The notes under the pieces were generated by a model. That model was given only the letters and a program-made list of their open reading frames with translations, was not told where the DNA came from and searched no databases. Shown here piece by piece: positions 32,967-53,337 of a stretch of 64,000 nt of DNA (positions within the stretch are counted from its first letter, which is position 1; every line of letters starts with the position of its first letter). The position numbers and the translations under genes are program-made. This DNA comes from Artemisia argyi (taxonomy: Eukaryota; Streptophyta; Magnoliopsida; Asterales; Asteraceae), in the NCBI GenBank assembly GCA_030686995.1, contig CM060692.1, positions 128,479,796 through 128,543,795 on the forward strand, given 5' to 3'.

Positions 32967-35516
32967 GTTCCTAACAAAGGCATAAATTACTTTATATTTG
33001 TGCCTTTCGAACTTGATGTACGCTTTAGTGCATCATTTCCTGAAAAAAAGGAAGAGAAGTCTTCTTTATCAAACAAATACTTTCCTTTCAAAGTTTCTTC
33101 GCGAAAGTATTTGATCCAAACTTGGTGGTACCATGGTTTTTGAAGATAAAAATACAATTAACACTGTGTTTCAACAACATACCACTCAATCGATGGAAAA
33201 AGAATTAATCTTTTGTGATAAATACTTTATTGAAAAATGGGTCATCGATTGAGGGGGAGCATAATTTCAAAAACTATATGTTATCAAAACAAGATCTTTG
33301 TGCGTAAGGGCGTATTCGTCATGTGATTGTTATGTGTTAGTATATGAATTTTTCATGAGTTTCTCGTTAAACTCTAAATCATTTATAAACTCATCACTTC
33401 TAACACATAACATTCTCCCTCAAGGTTTGAGGGGGAGCAAATGTATCATCTCAAAAATCAGTAATTCTTAAACATGACACATCTTTCTCCCAAAATCCTT
33501 AAACTTATTTAAATCACTTGGGATCACAAATCTCAATTGGTTTGAAATTTTTGATCGGGGGAGAAATATGTGATTTAAATATGGAAATCTGATTAAAATG
33601 TGGTGTTGATTAAAAAAGAAGGCTCTCCTATATGTGTTAAACCTTTTTGTATGCCAATGCACATATTAAGGGGGAGCAAATGATTTGAAATAAAAAGGAT
33701 CCTTGCATCTTGTGAGATCGAGACTCAGTCTTAACCAATGAATTGACGAAACAAAGCCCGTCATCAATCAAAAAGACTTGTCCTGGCCGGGTAATAACTT
33801 CAAGCTGGGTTAACCAGTGATGTAAGCGTGTCTCGAAGAGGACTTGTCTGAGTAGAGTGTACCGTTTCGAGAAACCTTTTGTGAACTTGTCCAGGCCGGG
33901 TAATAATTTCAAGCTAGTCTAACTAGTGATGTAAGCGTGTCTCGAATGCCTATTCATGTTTACTAAAGGTGGATCAATTCTAAAGTGCAACTCTTCCCGT
34001 CATGTGCAAATTTATCATCATAACATCGGTGCACATGTTAAGAGGGAGCATTTGAAAATGACAAAACTCTCAATGTGTTAACAAAATGTGTTTCTCAATC
34101 ATAAACACATTGAGAGAATTTTCAATGACTTGGTAAATGGCAACTTAGGACAGTCATGGAGTTATAAGGTGGCTAAGGCTAGGAAAACCGTCCTATGATC
34201 CGCCAGAGCCGGAGGGATCTACCCATGGACAATACCAAATAGATAGTATTTAGATGTCCGTAGGTATGATTATGAAAAAAAAAAGGGAGAAATGTGAGAA
34301 TGGGGAAAGAAGGGGTTGAAGAATTAAAAAGAAATGAAATGAGAAAGGGTGAAAAGAAATAGCCCTCCAATTATTCAACCTTAGGGCAAAAACCGGGTTC
34401 AATTCATAATCTACTGATTGTTGCTAAGGCGACATCGGTATTGAAGACAAGACGTCATGGACCCAGTGACGCAACGCACTAAACCTTCTAGCCACTCAAG
34501 TTCTCTTAAAAGAACTTGTTTCATTCTCATGGGGAACCGGTGTAATCTATCGACTTATCTCTTAGAGATAGTTGATATTGAAGCAGGAGACCTCTCCCTA
34601 ATCTCCGCATAGGAAAACCAAATGCACTTATTGAGTCTAGAGCCTCGAGATGCATAAAAAGATCTCATAGGAACACGTGCCAATTCTACCCTGGGTGTTC
34701 AACATTAAGGACACCAGTGGTAAACTTATGAGTCCTACGCAGATCTTAGCAATCTGCCAGAACATTTATGAGGGATGTTATTTATGTAACTCCCATTGAT
34801 TGAATGGAAACTCCTGTCAGGGTCAACATCAAGCAGCCCTGAAAGCAGGTCACTTAGGTAATTCCTTGTGGATTACACTAAGTGGTCCCGATGGTTACAA
34901 AAGGTCTACAGTTGTGGAGTGATCTCCATCGACTCACCTAATCGTTGATATACTACGGTATATTCTTAAAAGACCCTCTGTGGGTTTTCGATTAGGAACG
35001 GTCTTGGTGAGGGTTAGAAGGAGTCTGCACACTATGCTGTTGACGATTTCTAATTCCAAACCTATAAGTACCGGAAGATTTGTTGCCAACTGTTTACTTG
35101 CAGGAATTTCGGACGGTTGCAGAAGTAGATTGCTGAAAAGATGTTGATCCATCAACACATGCTCACACTTCATCAGCACAACCTTTGAAATCATGATCAT
35201 AATTTGGGCCTCATTTATGCTTCCACAACTCTGATGCTGAAGATCATGATCCTGAAAAGTGTGAGCATGCCACTACAAAGATGATCATATCACATGAAGA
35301 AGTTAATACTCTATGATGTCTTGCAGACACACATTTTGGATGATGCACTCGAAGTAGTTTACAAAGATCATCCAACACATTTAACAAGTCATCTAGAGTC
35401 AGCTGCCCAAAAGTACAAAGATCTCAACTAAGAAGAATCATTATGCTACGAGCTATAGAGACATCTTCAAAGATTATATGCTACGATTCAGCGCTTATTT
35501 TTTGGGGTGACCTCCC
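32967..35516 (+). repeat. Copia 3' interior with multiple polypurine tracts
   Basis: No coding sequence is supported. GAGGGGGAG-type tracts occur at 33251, 33429, about 33555, about 33668 and about 34040, before the terminal one at 35517. A direct repeat of about 60 bp ('CCGGGTAATAA.TTCAAGCT...GTGATGTAAGCGTGTCTCGAA') lies near 33787-33837 and 33896-33945. Reiterated polypurine tracts upstream of the 3' LTR are a known Sirevirus trait. Confidence 0.6.
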
Positions 35517-35528
35517 TTAGGGGGAGAT

Positions 35529-35882
35529 TGTTAGGAATACGTTTATTCCAATGAAGACTCGGTCACCCCGAGTATTGTAATAGCATAGTGTAGCTCGTAG
35601 TAATCATTAGTTTAGTGTAGTATTTGTGGAGTCGGGTCGGGTCTTTACCCACTGTCAGCCCGGTCCACAGCCCGTTTAATAGGGCGTTGAGTATGTAAGT
35701 ATAAATACCCTCTCCCACCCAAGGGAGAGGGTTGGACCTTCATTTGCAATTCAACTTTTCCTTTCTTTTACAAGGCTCCCAACCTCTTTCTCTCTCTAAA
35801 ACTCTTCTACTTCTTTCTTTCCTTTCCTTGAATTTGATCCAAACTACAAGAACCATACATGTTATTTATTTGATATATTACA
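35529..35882 (+). repeat. 3' LTR of the 19.8 kb copia element
   Basis: Same length and ends as the 5' LTR, with three substitutions. It is preceded by the polypurine tract and followed by the TSD CAGAC. Confidence 0.93.
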
Positions 35883-36061
35883 CAGACAATAAAAATCATT
35901 CAGACAATTATACAAAAACAAACAACATTATTTCATTCAGATTCAGATATTATATCCACCTCTTATCAGTAAGATGTGGTAGTTAGATCCAGACTCAAAA
36001 CATCTTAATGAAACAAACACACCCTAAGAAAATGAACATATAATTTGGGACAGAGGAAGTA

Positions 36062-36530
36062 TATGCTTTTACAAGTTCAAAAAATTAATTGGTCAAACCG
36101 ACCCTAACTGTTTTGCCCATGAACCGTTCACCCCAAATTTGATTTATGACACGTTTGACCTGTGAACCATTTGACCTATAACCCATTTGAACTATGACCC
36201 AATCCAACCCAACCTTACCCAATTGCAACCTCTACTCCATATACTGCATTACTTCTTCATGATCCAACAAACACAACAGATATTCACAACCCTTATCATT
36301 TCATTATCATACCATAACATGATTTAGGTGTATTTCAATTTTAAGTAGATTTAATTTGTATTAATTATACAAAAAAGAGCCAATATCATACTATTGGTGC
36401 TCAACTGCTCATGCTATATGAGGGACCTAACCTAACCTAGTAGAAAAACATTAATACTCATGAAGTGATGAATAATGAGATCAAAGGATGGTCATTTATA
36501 CTTAAGATGCTGACCGCCAAGATCATATGC
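36062..36530. other. Spacer with degenerate 'TTTGACC / GACCCA' iterations
   Basis: Around 36095-36225 the sequence repeats variants of 'CCATTTGACCTATAACCCATTTGA'. Similar GACCCGTTTTGACC-rich bits recur in introns of the P450 reductase gene and in the 55-57 kb region. No gene is visible. Confidence 0.4.
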
Positions 36531-36539
36531 ACTCATTTT

Positions 36540-38552
36540 GAAAAAAATTACACGGATGGTCTCTGTGGTTTATTCAGATTGCATGTTTAGTCTTTAACTC
36601 GTTTTAATTACACCAGAGATACCTATTTTTGAAAAAAATTACACGGATGGTCCCTGTTGTTTACTCATTTTGTCCCTAATTTTGATGGGCCGTTAGTTTA
36701 TCCGCTAAGTTATTTGTCCGTTAGTCATTTCGTTAATATTTTTTGCACCGTTAGTCCTCATTTTCTAAAAAAGTCCTCATTTTTTGCACCATTAGTCCCT
36801 CCATTAATATTTTGCACCGTTGTCAATCTTTTTACGTTTTCGTCCATTTTTTTAACATTCTCGTCCATTTTTTTAACGTTTTCGTCTATTTTTTTTTTTA
36901 TGTTTTTGTCAATTTTTTACATTTTTGTTAATCTTTTTACGTTTTCGTCCATTTTTTTACGTTCTCGTCCATTTTTTAACGTTTTCGTCCATTTTTTTAC
37001 GTTTTTGTCAATCCTTTTACGTTTTCGTCCATTTTTTATGCTCTCATCCGTTTTTTAATGTTTTCGTCTATTTTTTACGTTTTCTTCCGCTTTTTTACGT
37101 TTATTTTCTTATGTTTTTATCTGTTTTCGCCATTTTTTTAAGTTGCCGCCTTTTTTTTATTTTATTTTTATTTATTTATTATTATTATTTTTGTGATTAG
37201 GTAAGTATACTAAAAGAAAACTTGACATTTTATAAAGATGTTTCTGTATCGATTTTAAATCACGATTTTGACCCCTTTCTGGTCCGAATCATCAAAAGTG
37301 TAAAACACAAAAGTTATCCGGAATGATGTTTTACATCAAGACTCCCGACATTTTAACCTGAAAATGCAAAACAAGGGCTGTTTACTAACAAAACTTAACC
37401 CATTTTCGTTCGTTATCATTCGTTCGTTATATATCAAATCGGGTTCATCGGCCAGTGTATATGTCTTAGAGGAGAAAACTATATGAACATCTTTACATTT
37501 CCGTCCATTTTTCTCACGTTTTTATCTATTTTTGTCCATTTTTACATGTTTCATCAGTTTTTTTTCCACATTTTCATACATTCTAATCCGTCTTTATCCG
37601 TTTTCGTCCGTTTTTTCAAATAAGTTTGATGATTTTTACAAGTACAAAATTTACAAGAGTTTATAAATTTATAAGTTATGAATTTGTTAAAATAACGGCT
37701 TAAGTTTTGGTAGTAAACAACCCTTGTTTTGCATTTTCTGGTTAAAATCTTGCAAGTCTTGATGTAAAACATCATTCTGGACAACTTTCGTGTTTTACAA
37801 TTTTGATGATTCAGACCAGAAAGGGGTCAAAATCGTGATTTAAAATCGACACAGAAACATTTTTTTATCAAATGTCAATTTTTATTCTAGTATATTTACC
37901 TAATCACAAAAAAATAGGCGAAAACGTAAAGAAATGGTGAAAATGGATAAAAACATATGAAAACAGAAGAAAACATAAAAAAGCAGACGAAAACGTAAAA
38001 AAATGATAAAAAACAGAAGAAAACAGACGAAAACGGACGAAAATGTAAAAAAAATGAACGAAAACGTAAAAAAAGCATAATAAAAAGTAAAAAAGTAGAT
38101 GAAAACATAAAAAATGGACGAAATTGTAAAAAAGCGGACAAAAACGTAAAAATGAACGAAAACGTTAAAAAATGACAAGAACGTAAAAAGATGGACGAAA
38201 ATATAAAAAAGATTAACAAAAACGTAAAAAATGGACGAAAACATTTAAAAATGGACAAGAACGTTAAAAAATGGAAGAAAACGTATAAAGATTGACAATG
38301 GTGCAAGATATTAACGGGAGGACAAACGGTGCAAAAGATGAGGACTTTTTTAGAAAATAAGGACTAACAGTGCAAAAAATATATCAGAAGGACTAACGGG
38401 CAAATAACTTAACGGATAAACTAACGGCACATCCAAATTAGGGACTAAATGAGTGACAAGTTTCAAAAATAGGTATCTATGGTGTAATTAAAACGAGTTA
38501 AGGACTAAACATGCAATCCGAGTAAATCAGAGGGACCCCCTGTAATTTTTTC
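36540..38552. mobile_element. Fold-back Mutator-like element with about 860 bp inverted arms
   Basis: The ends GAAAAAAATTACA and TGTAATTTTTTC are flanked by the perfect 9 bp TSD ACTCATTTT (36531-36539 and 38553-38561). A 9 bp TSD and a G-initial AT-rich terminus fit Mutator-like elements with long TIRs. The left arm (36540 to about 37402) and right arm (about 37692 to 38552) are inverted copies. Each contains an 18 bp minisatellite of TTTTTACGTTTTCGTCCA-type units (about 36830-37140 and 37915-38290). A loop of about 290 bp separates the arms. There is no transposase. Confidence 0.88.
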
Positions 38553-38561
38553 ACTCATTTT

Positions 38562-40259
38562 AAACTTATGATAAGGTGAGACAACTTGTCATGCAACACA
38601 GATGAATAAAAAAACCATTAAGAGCAATATGATAAATATGTGAAAACCTTATAACACAGTATAAAAAAAGGAAATCACAAATCACCAAATTGAGTGCTGA
38701 TTTGATAGCCAACCAAAAAATGTCCAAATTGTAATAATCATACCACAACTTGAGCAGCTTTAGCATTCATGATCATAGTCACATGGAACGCGGTTCGCTC
38801 CGGTACGGAAACGCAAAATGGCATCGCGATTTGCTAAGTCTCTAAAATTTACGAAGGCGGGTAGGCTCATTTCAGTACGCTCCGGTTTGCTTTGGTTCGA
38901 TGTACCGTATATTTTGGTATGACATACCCAATTTGGTACAATTTACTATATTATATTTATACATATATAAGTTTTAATAGGTATTTATACATTTTATATA
39001 CTTTTATTATTTTTATTATTATATTCAATATTTTGATTATATATTTTATACAAATGTTGCTAAATTTACATTATGTATGCATTTAACTATATATTTGAGT
39101 AAAACCCACTATTAATTAACATGAATATTCTTGGGTCCAATGAATAATTTTTGTTGGCCCATTTGTGTAAGTTATTAACTAGGGAAAATTTTTTTTTTGA
39201 GTGCCTTAGGTGTGGTTCTTGTTGTCTTTCGCCACCCGAAGATTCTACCCATAATAAAGGCTTTGGGAAGATCATCAAAGATAAAGAATCAAGTTATAAA
39301 GATTCCCGAGTCCAAAGAAAGATCAAGTTTTCATGAAATGAAAGTGAAGTTACATGCAAAGTCCACTATGATTTATAGCTTACTTCTTCAACAAAGGTTC
39401 AAGGAAATACAACTAAGGCTTAAGTTCAACCCAAGGTTCAAAACTGCCATGCCAACCTTCTTCCAAACCTTGGGTTGGAACTCCGAACCTCAGGTTGAGA
39501 CCCTCAACCTTGGGTTGCTACAACTCCTAGCACTTTTAATGACTATTTTTAATGATCTACCTCTTCATATGGGTTGTCATTATACTTCATTTACTTCAAG
39601 TCGAGATTTTTATGACACTTTGTGCCCAAGGACTTGCTTGGTGACCAAGGATTATCCTTTCTATTAATTAGAAGCTTGGCTAAGAGAGAAGACACCTATC
39701 ATTATCATCAAATTACCAATCATATCTCTCAAGAAGGCTATCAAGGAAGAAAACGCATGAAAGAAGTGAAGCTTACATTCATCATTTATCATTATAATCA
39801 TCAAGGAGTCATTGTTACTTATCTCACAATTGTTCCTAATTCTTTTAATCATCATTACAACCTTTGTAAGACTTTTAATCATGTTTCCAAGTAATATAAT
39901 TTATGTGGTTATTTCTTTGTTTGCCATGAGTGGCTAAGTGCCTTATGCACTTGCCTAGATGATGTTTGTAGCATGATAATTGGTTTATTATGACTTAATG
40001 GTTCTAATTCTATGTCAAGCTAATACTAAGATCGAATTGTACTTTTAAAGTCTTTCACATAAAAAAGGTTTATCAAGTTTGGTTGATTATTAATGGTGTA
40101 ATAGGTTGAAAGAGACATTGTTAACTAATCGATTGTAACCCTTTGTCTATAAAGGTTTTACCTTATGTATTGACCATTTCATATGTAAATTGGTTATTTT
40201 TACAAGTGTCATTTCACGTGGTTGTGGCGTGAATTTTGGAATTGCATGTGAAGAATGGA
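38562..40259. other. AT-rich intergenic region, unassigned
   Basis: A segment at 38785-38905 contains CGGTTCGCTCCGGTACGG and a partial echo GTACGCTCCGGTTTGC, suggesting an old small repeat element. A 156-codon plus-strand frame (39197-39667) and a 90-codon frame (39622-39894) have no recognisable motif and low-complexity composition. I see no reliable gene. Confidence 0.3.
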
Positions 40260-40267
40260 TTATCATA

Positions 40268-40530
40268 TTTAACTATACCTCATCCCTCGCCATGCTGTGG
40301 CTATGGAGGTGGGGGCTCTTGCTAAGAAGAACGCCCATGTTGTGGCAATTCCACCCAAAAGGTATCAAGTGATACGTGAATTGCTCAATAGTGCTTCGCC
40401 ACTACCGTAGCTGGCGGAAATAGCATAATTAATAGAGCATAGCTTTGTGAAGGCTAAGGTTGAGGGTTCAAGCTTATTTGCAACCGAATCAAACTTTGCA
40501 GCATCATCAATAATTATTGCATTTTAGTTT
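40268..40530 (+). pseudogene. Frameshifted gene fragment, unidentified
   Basis: Reading with two frame changes gives coherent protein-like text: MEVGALAKKNAHVVAIPPKR, YQVIRELLNSAS, then TVAGGNSIINRA, then KAKVEGSSLFATESNFAASS and IIIAF ending at TAG. Composition and codon regularity differ from the surrounding AT-rich DNA. I do not recognise the parent gene. Confidence 0.4.
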
Positions 40531-40598
40531 ATAACCATACTCCAGGTTATTTTTTCAAATAGTAGTGTCATGTGAAAATTTGATGTCACTTGATTTCC

Positions 40599-40636
<38 letters not shown>

Positions 40637-41168
40637 TTCTATTGTTTCTGGAAGAATGATAGGGTTCCTGTAACTTTTTTAGGTAATGAGGTCTTGGGTA
40701 AATTTAGTGTTCAGGTTGTAATATTCATTTAGGTAAGGTCTTTAGAGTGGATGCCATTAACCGGGCCTTATTGACTTGAACAATCATTTAGTCATACTTT
40801 TTTCATGAGAAAACCTGTTTGTCAAAAAATGCAGCCTTTCTTTTCTCTTGTTTTTAACCAATGGTATATATTTGATGCAATGCATGAGTATTTTGGCCAA
40901 AACAAAATCGTTAAGCATGTTGTGGTTAAGGTTTTCCTAGATCACTACACATCCATTAAAAGACGAGAAATGTGCAAATTCTTTAAAAGTATATCAGGGC
41001 CTGATATGATTTTAAGTCTTACTGCATGTTGTGTTTGTCTAATTTCAGCGAATGCATTGGATATGATTTACCGCATAAAAAGGTCCAATTGGTTGATTTA
41101 CTATATATTATATAGTTTCAAACAACCTATCTTTGGCTTTTAATGTTCTATGGTGTTGTTTTTACATT
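40531..41168. other. Spacer with a 35-base poly(T) tract
   Basis: T run at 40600-40634. A 112-codon frame at 40805-41143 has no recognisable domain. Confidence 0.4.
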
Positions 41169-41176
41169 ATCTTTAG

Positions 41177-41642
41177 CAAGGTTGCAAAAATCGCGAATCG
41201 GTAGTCGGGCGGTCGACCACCTTGTAGCTTGTAATCGGTCTATGTGGGATTAATCGGTGATTAATCGGATTGGCAATACTCACAAATTTTGGTTATTTCC
41301 GGCAAATTTTGTGTATTTATGGTGAGTTTTAGGTATTTCGGGCAAGGTATTTTCTAAAAAGCAGCTTGTAATATACTTAAACAGTTAATATAAGTGATCA
41401 AAAAATAAGATTACAGTGAGTTTTGGGTACTTCCGGCAAGATTTATAGGTTTTCGGAAGGTTTTACCACCATTGACCGCCGTTGACCACGTTACTTCCGC
41501 CAAGATTTATAGGTTTCTGGAAAGTTTTACCACCATTGACCGTCGTTGACCACAGTTGACCTACGTTTTTGACCCAGTTACATAAATCGGCAAAGTCGGT
41601 GGCCTTGTAGCACCTAATCGTAGAACTTTTTTTGCAACACTG
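41177..41642. mobile_element. hAT-like MITE 3
   Basis: Inverted ends CAAGGTTGCAAAAA and TTTTTGCAACACTG are flanked by perfect 8 bp TSDs ATCTTTAG (41169-41176 and 41643-41650). The 466 bp interior contains repeated 'TTGACCRCSGTTGACC' and 'AATCGGTGATTAATCGG' phrases and two near-copies of TTCCGGCAAGATTTATAGGT. Its ends and size resemble MITE 1. Confidence 0.85.
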
Positions 41643-41650
41643 ATCTTTAG

Positions 41651-42648
41651 AACCGCATGATTTTTTTTAAAAGGTTTTGGCTTATATCTCTATTCGTGTT
41701 TTCTTGTCACGTCTCTTTATGAGAAACTTTAGCCTTTGGGGCCATTGAATCTCAAGGCAATCTGAAACTGTAGATATGGTTGTAACACCCAAACTGGTTC
41801 TCCTTGAAGAGGAAGAGGAAGTGGCTTTTACTGCCATCTCTTTTAGATATGTTGTGGTTATAAATATATCATGTCTGGAAAAGATAAATATATGATATTT
41901 ATTATTTTGTAAAAGATTTAGATGGAATGTTGTTGAAAGGAAACTATAAAGTAAGTTCGATTCATTACCCATGGTAAAATAACATGGTTTTAGTTTCACA
42001 CAAAACTATGTCGCCGCAAATTTCAAAAAAATATGACTCACATCCTTACAAAAACTTTTGTCTTTTTAACCCTATTATGCCTTGTCTTCTTAACCCACTT
42101 GAACAAACCTATCAACATTCAGTCATGGTTTGTAGATTTATGGGTATGTTCTTTGAATATGGTATATGGGTGTATTGCTTAACATCGAACCATTTTAAAA
42201 GCACCGGAAAAACATAGTCTCAGGAATGGTGGGCAATTCCTTGTACAGGTCAATTGCATTTAATGTGGACGCAATGATTTCCGGTCAATATCAGACAAAA
42301 AATATTCGTTCGCAATGCACGACAACCAAATTATTCGTTTACAAACATAAACAAACAAATGAAAAATATAATTATTTATTACATGATCATCAATAAATTT
42401 CACTATTACTTTCAAAAAAAATTTACCTCAATTAATTTGAAAAAAAAAAAAAAATAAAAATAAAATCAATACATCTGTTTTTTGTTTCTAGAGGAAAAAA
42501 ACTCTTAAAAGACAAAGGGACCCACAATCACCAAAAAGAGTTTGACAACGATAGTCAAACACTTAAAACCCCAAAACCAGCAGCACCAGCCACCACCGTA
42601 GAATCAACACATCTTCCCGCCAAATTATATAAATCCCTTCAATTACAA
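41651..42648 (+). promoter_or_regulatory. Upstream region of the P450 reductase gene
   Basis: No other gene is visible. A TATATAAA at 42626-42633 is only 16 bases before the ATG at 42649, too close to direct initiation upstream of it, so the real core promoter is probably further left and not obvious. The final 100 bases are C/A-rich like a 5' UTR. Confidence 0.4.
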
Positions 42649-52266
<9,618 letters not shown>

Positions 52267-52338
52267 TCACAATCTGTGAAAGGCGCCCAAGTGTTGTCCA
52301 AATTTTGCATGTTACACCGATTTGAGTCGCTATATTAA

Positions 52339-52398
<60 letters not shown>

Positions 52399-52487
52399 TT
52401 TTAATTATAAACCATCACTTTTATTATCAATAAATAGGATTTTACAAGAAATTGGTGGGGAGCCGAGAAACCAACTGGGCCCCCACA

Positions 52488-52520
<33 letters not shown>

Positions 52521-53316
52521 TTAGAAACTTAATTTTTTCATAGGATATAAAACCATATGCTTTGTTAGTTAGAAGGTAAAGGAACAAAGAATATATATTT
52601 TACCCACACAGTGAGTTCGAAAAAAGCTTAACATAGAAGGTGTGCACCCCCTTCCTTTGAATGTGTAATATGAAATAGTATGTACACAACATATTCATTC
52701 TTTCTATCCTTAAACAATTAATGCAATGTAAAGTTGATGTGATGATTCAAATACCCCGGTTCGCCTTTAATCATGTGTAACTTTTTAATTATGATAGTTA
52801 TACGATTTACCTTTCATGTTGGTTGTGGCCTCATGGTATACTTCTAGTCTTGACTAGGGTATCACTCATAAACTCGTTCTTATAAGTTTCAATTGGACAA
52901 GTTGATATTGATGATGGGTCTTCTCAGCTACTTTGTTTGGCCTAGTAAATGGTGTTTAGAATTCGTCAAAGATAAAACATTCATTTTAGGTATTAAATGT
53001 AGTCTATTTCAAGAGCATGTTGTAATCATGCACTATATAGAGATCGGTTCTTGTAAAATATCTTCTTAAAATGAAACACTATATAGTCGACATTTTTTAA
53101 CAAGCCATACAATTGTAAATAAGTTTTTTAAAAACAATTAGTTGGTAGAAAAATGATTGTTAGGCCTACTAATCCTGCCTACAATTGTACCTAATGATTT
53201 AATTGGTTGATTTTAAAAAATGATTGGCGGAAATTTGGATAGAAAAAGTACATAATACAATTGTACAAGTGATTTATGCATTAATCATGTTTTTAGGCTT
53301 ATGTTATAGGTGTAAA
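52267..53316 (+). other. CPR 3' UTR and downstream spacer with two (TTA)n microsatellites
   Basis: Trinucleotide runs lie at about 52340-52398 and 52488-52521, separated by a segment containing GGGGAGCCGAGAAACC. The 3' end of the CPR mRNA cannot be fixed from sequence. No other gene is visible. Confidence 0.5.
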
Positions 53317-53337
53317 CTAGTTATAATACCCGCGGGT
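53317..53337 (-). mobile_element. Helitron-like 3' terminus next to a gene-fragment array
   Basis: On the minus strand the palindrome ACCCGCGGGT (53328-53337) is followed after seven bases (ATTATAA) by CTAG (53317-53320) and a host T. This matches the GC-rich-hairpin plus CTRR-T 3' end of Helitrons, although the palindrome lacks a loop. The element body would extend to higher coordinates, where captured minus-strand gene fragments lie. Confidence 0.4.

Larger units (their letters stand above)
16049..35882 (+). mobile_element. 19.8 kb Ty1/copia element with TSD CAGAC, host of a gypsy insertion
   Basis: Two 354 bp LTRs (16049-16402 and 35529-35882) differ at three positions by eye. The 5 bp TSD CAGAC is present at 16044-16048 and 35883-35887. 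A primer site TTGGTATCAAGAGCC follows the 5' LTR (16404-16418) and a polypurine tract TTAGGGGGAGAT (35517-35528) precedes the 3' LTR. The interior retains a gag-pol N-terminal ORF, pieces of the integrase-RT linker, the RT start and the pol C-terminus, but no intact protease, integrase or RT. Removing the 7,687 bp gypsy insertion and one TSD copy leaves about 12.1 kb. It must have been mobilised by enzymes from another copia element. Confidence 0.92.
14767..36024. mobile_element. Tourist-like (PIF/Harbinger) element, second shell
   Basis: Ends GGATGTATTTGTTT (14767) and AAACAAACACACCC (ending 36024) are imperfect inverted repeats flanked by TAA on both sides (14764-14766 and 36025-36027), a Tourist-type 3 bp TSD. 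The left part carries repeated CAGACGCGGTCAGAC motifs at 14830-14890. The copia element inserted at a CAGAC within it. Identification rests on ends alone; no transposase is present. Confidence 0.5.
14601..36061. mobile_element. Stowaway-like MITE split by nested insertions (outermost shell)
   Basis: The left end TA|CTCCCTCCCTCCCATATTATA (element start 14603) and the right end TTTGGGACAGAGGAAG|TA (element end 36059) are inverted repeats of each other for about 35 bases, with TA duplicated outside. These are Stowaway-type features. About 160 bp of the original element is on the left and about 30 bp on the right; everything between inserted later. Confidence 0.65.

Noticed and set aside
36657..38306. 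Long Phe/Leu-rich open frames on both strands resembling membrane proteins
   Set aside because: They are translations of the T-rich 18 bp minisatellite in the inverted arms of the fold-back element; mirror-image frames occur in both arms.
38892..39894. Several 60-150 codon frames as candidate genes
   Set aside because: No domain or splice logic is visible and they are low-complexity or AT-driven; chance open frames of this size are common in this composition.
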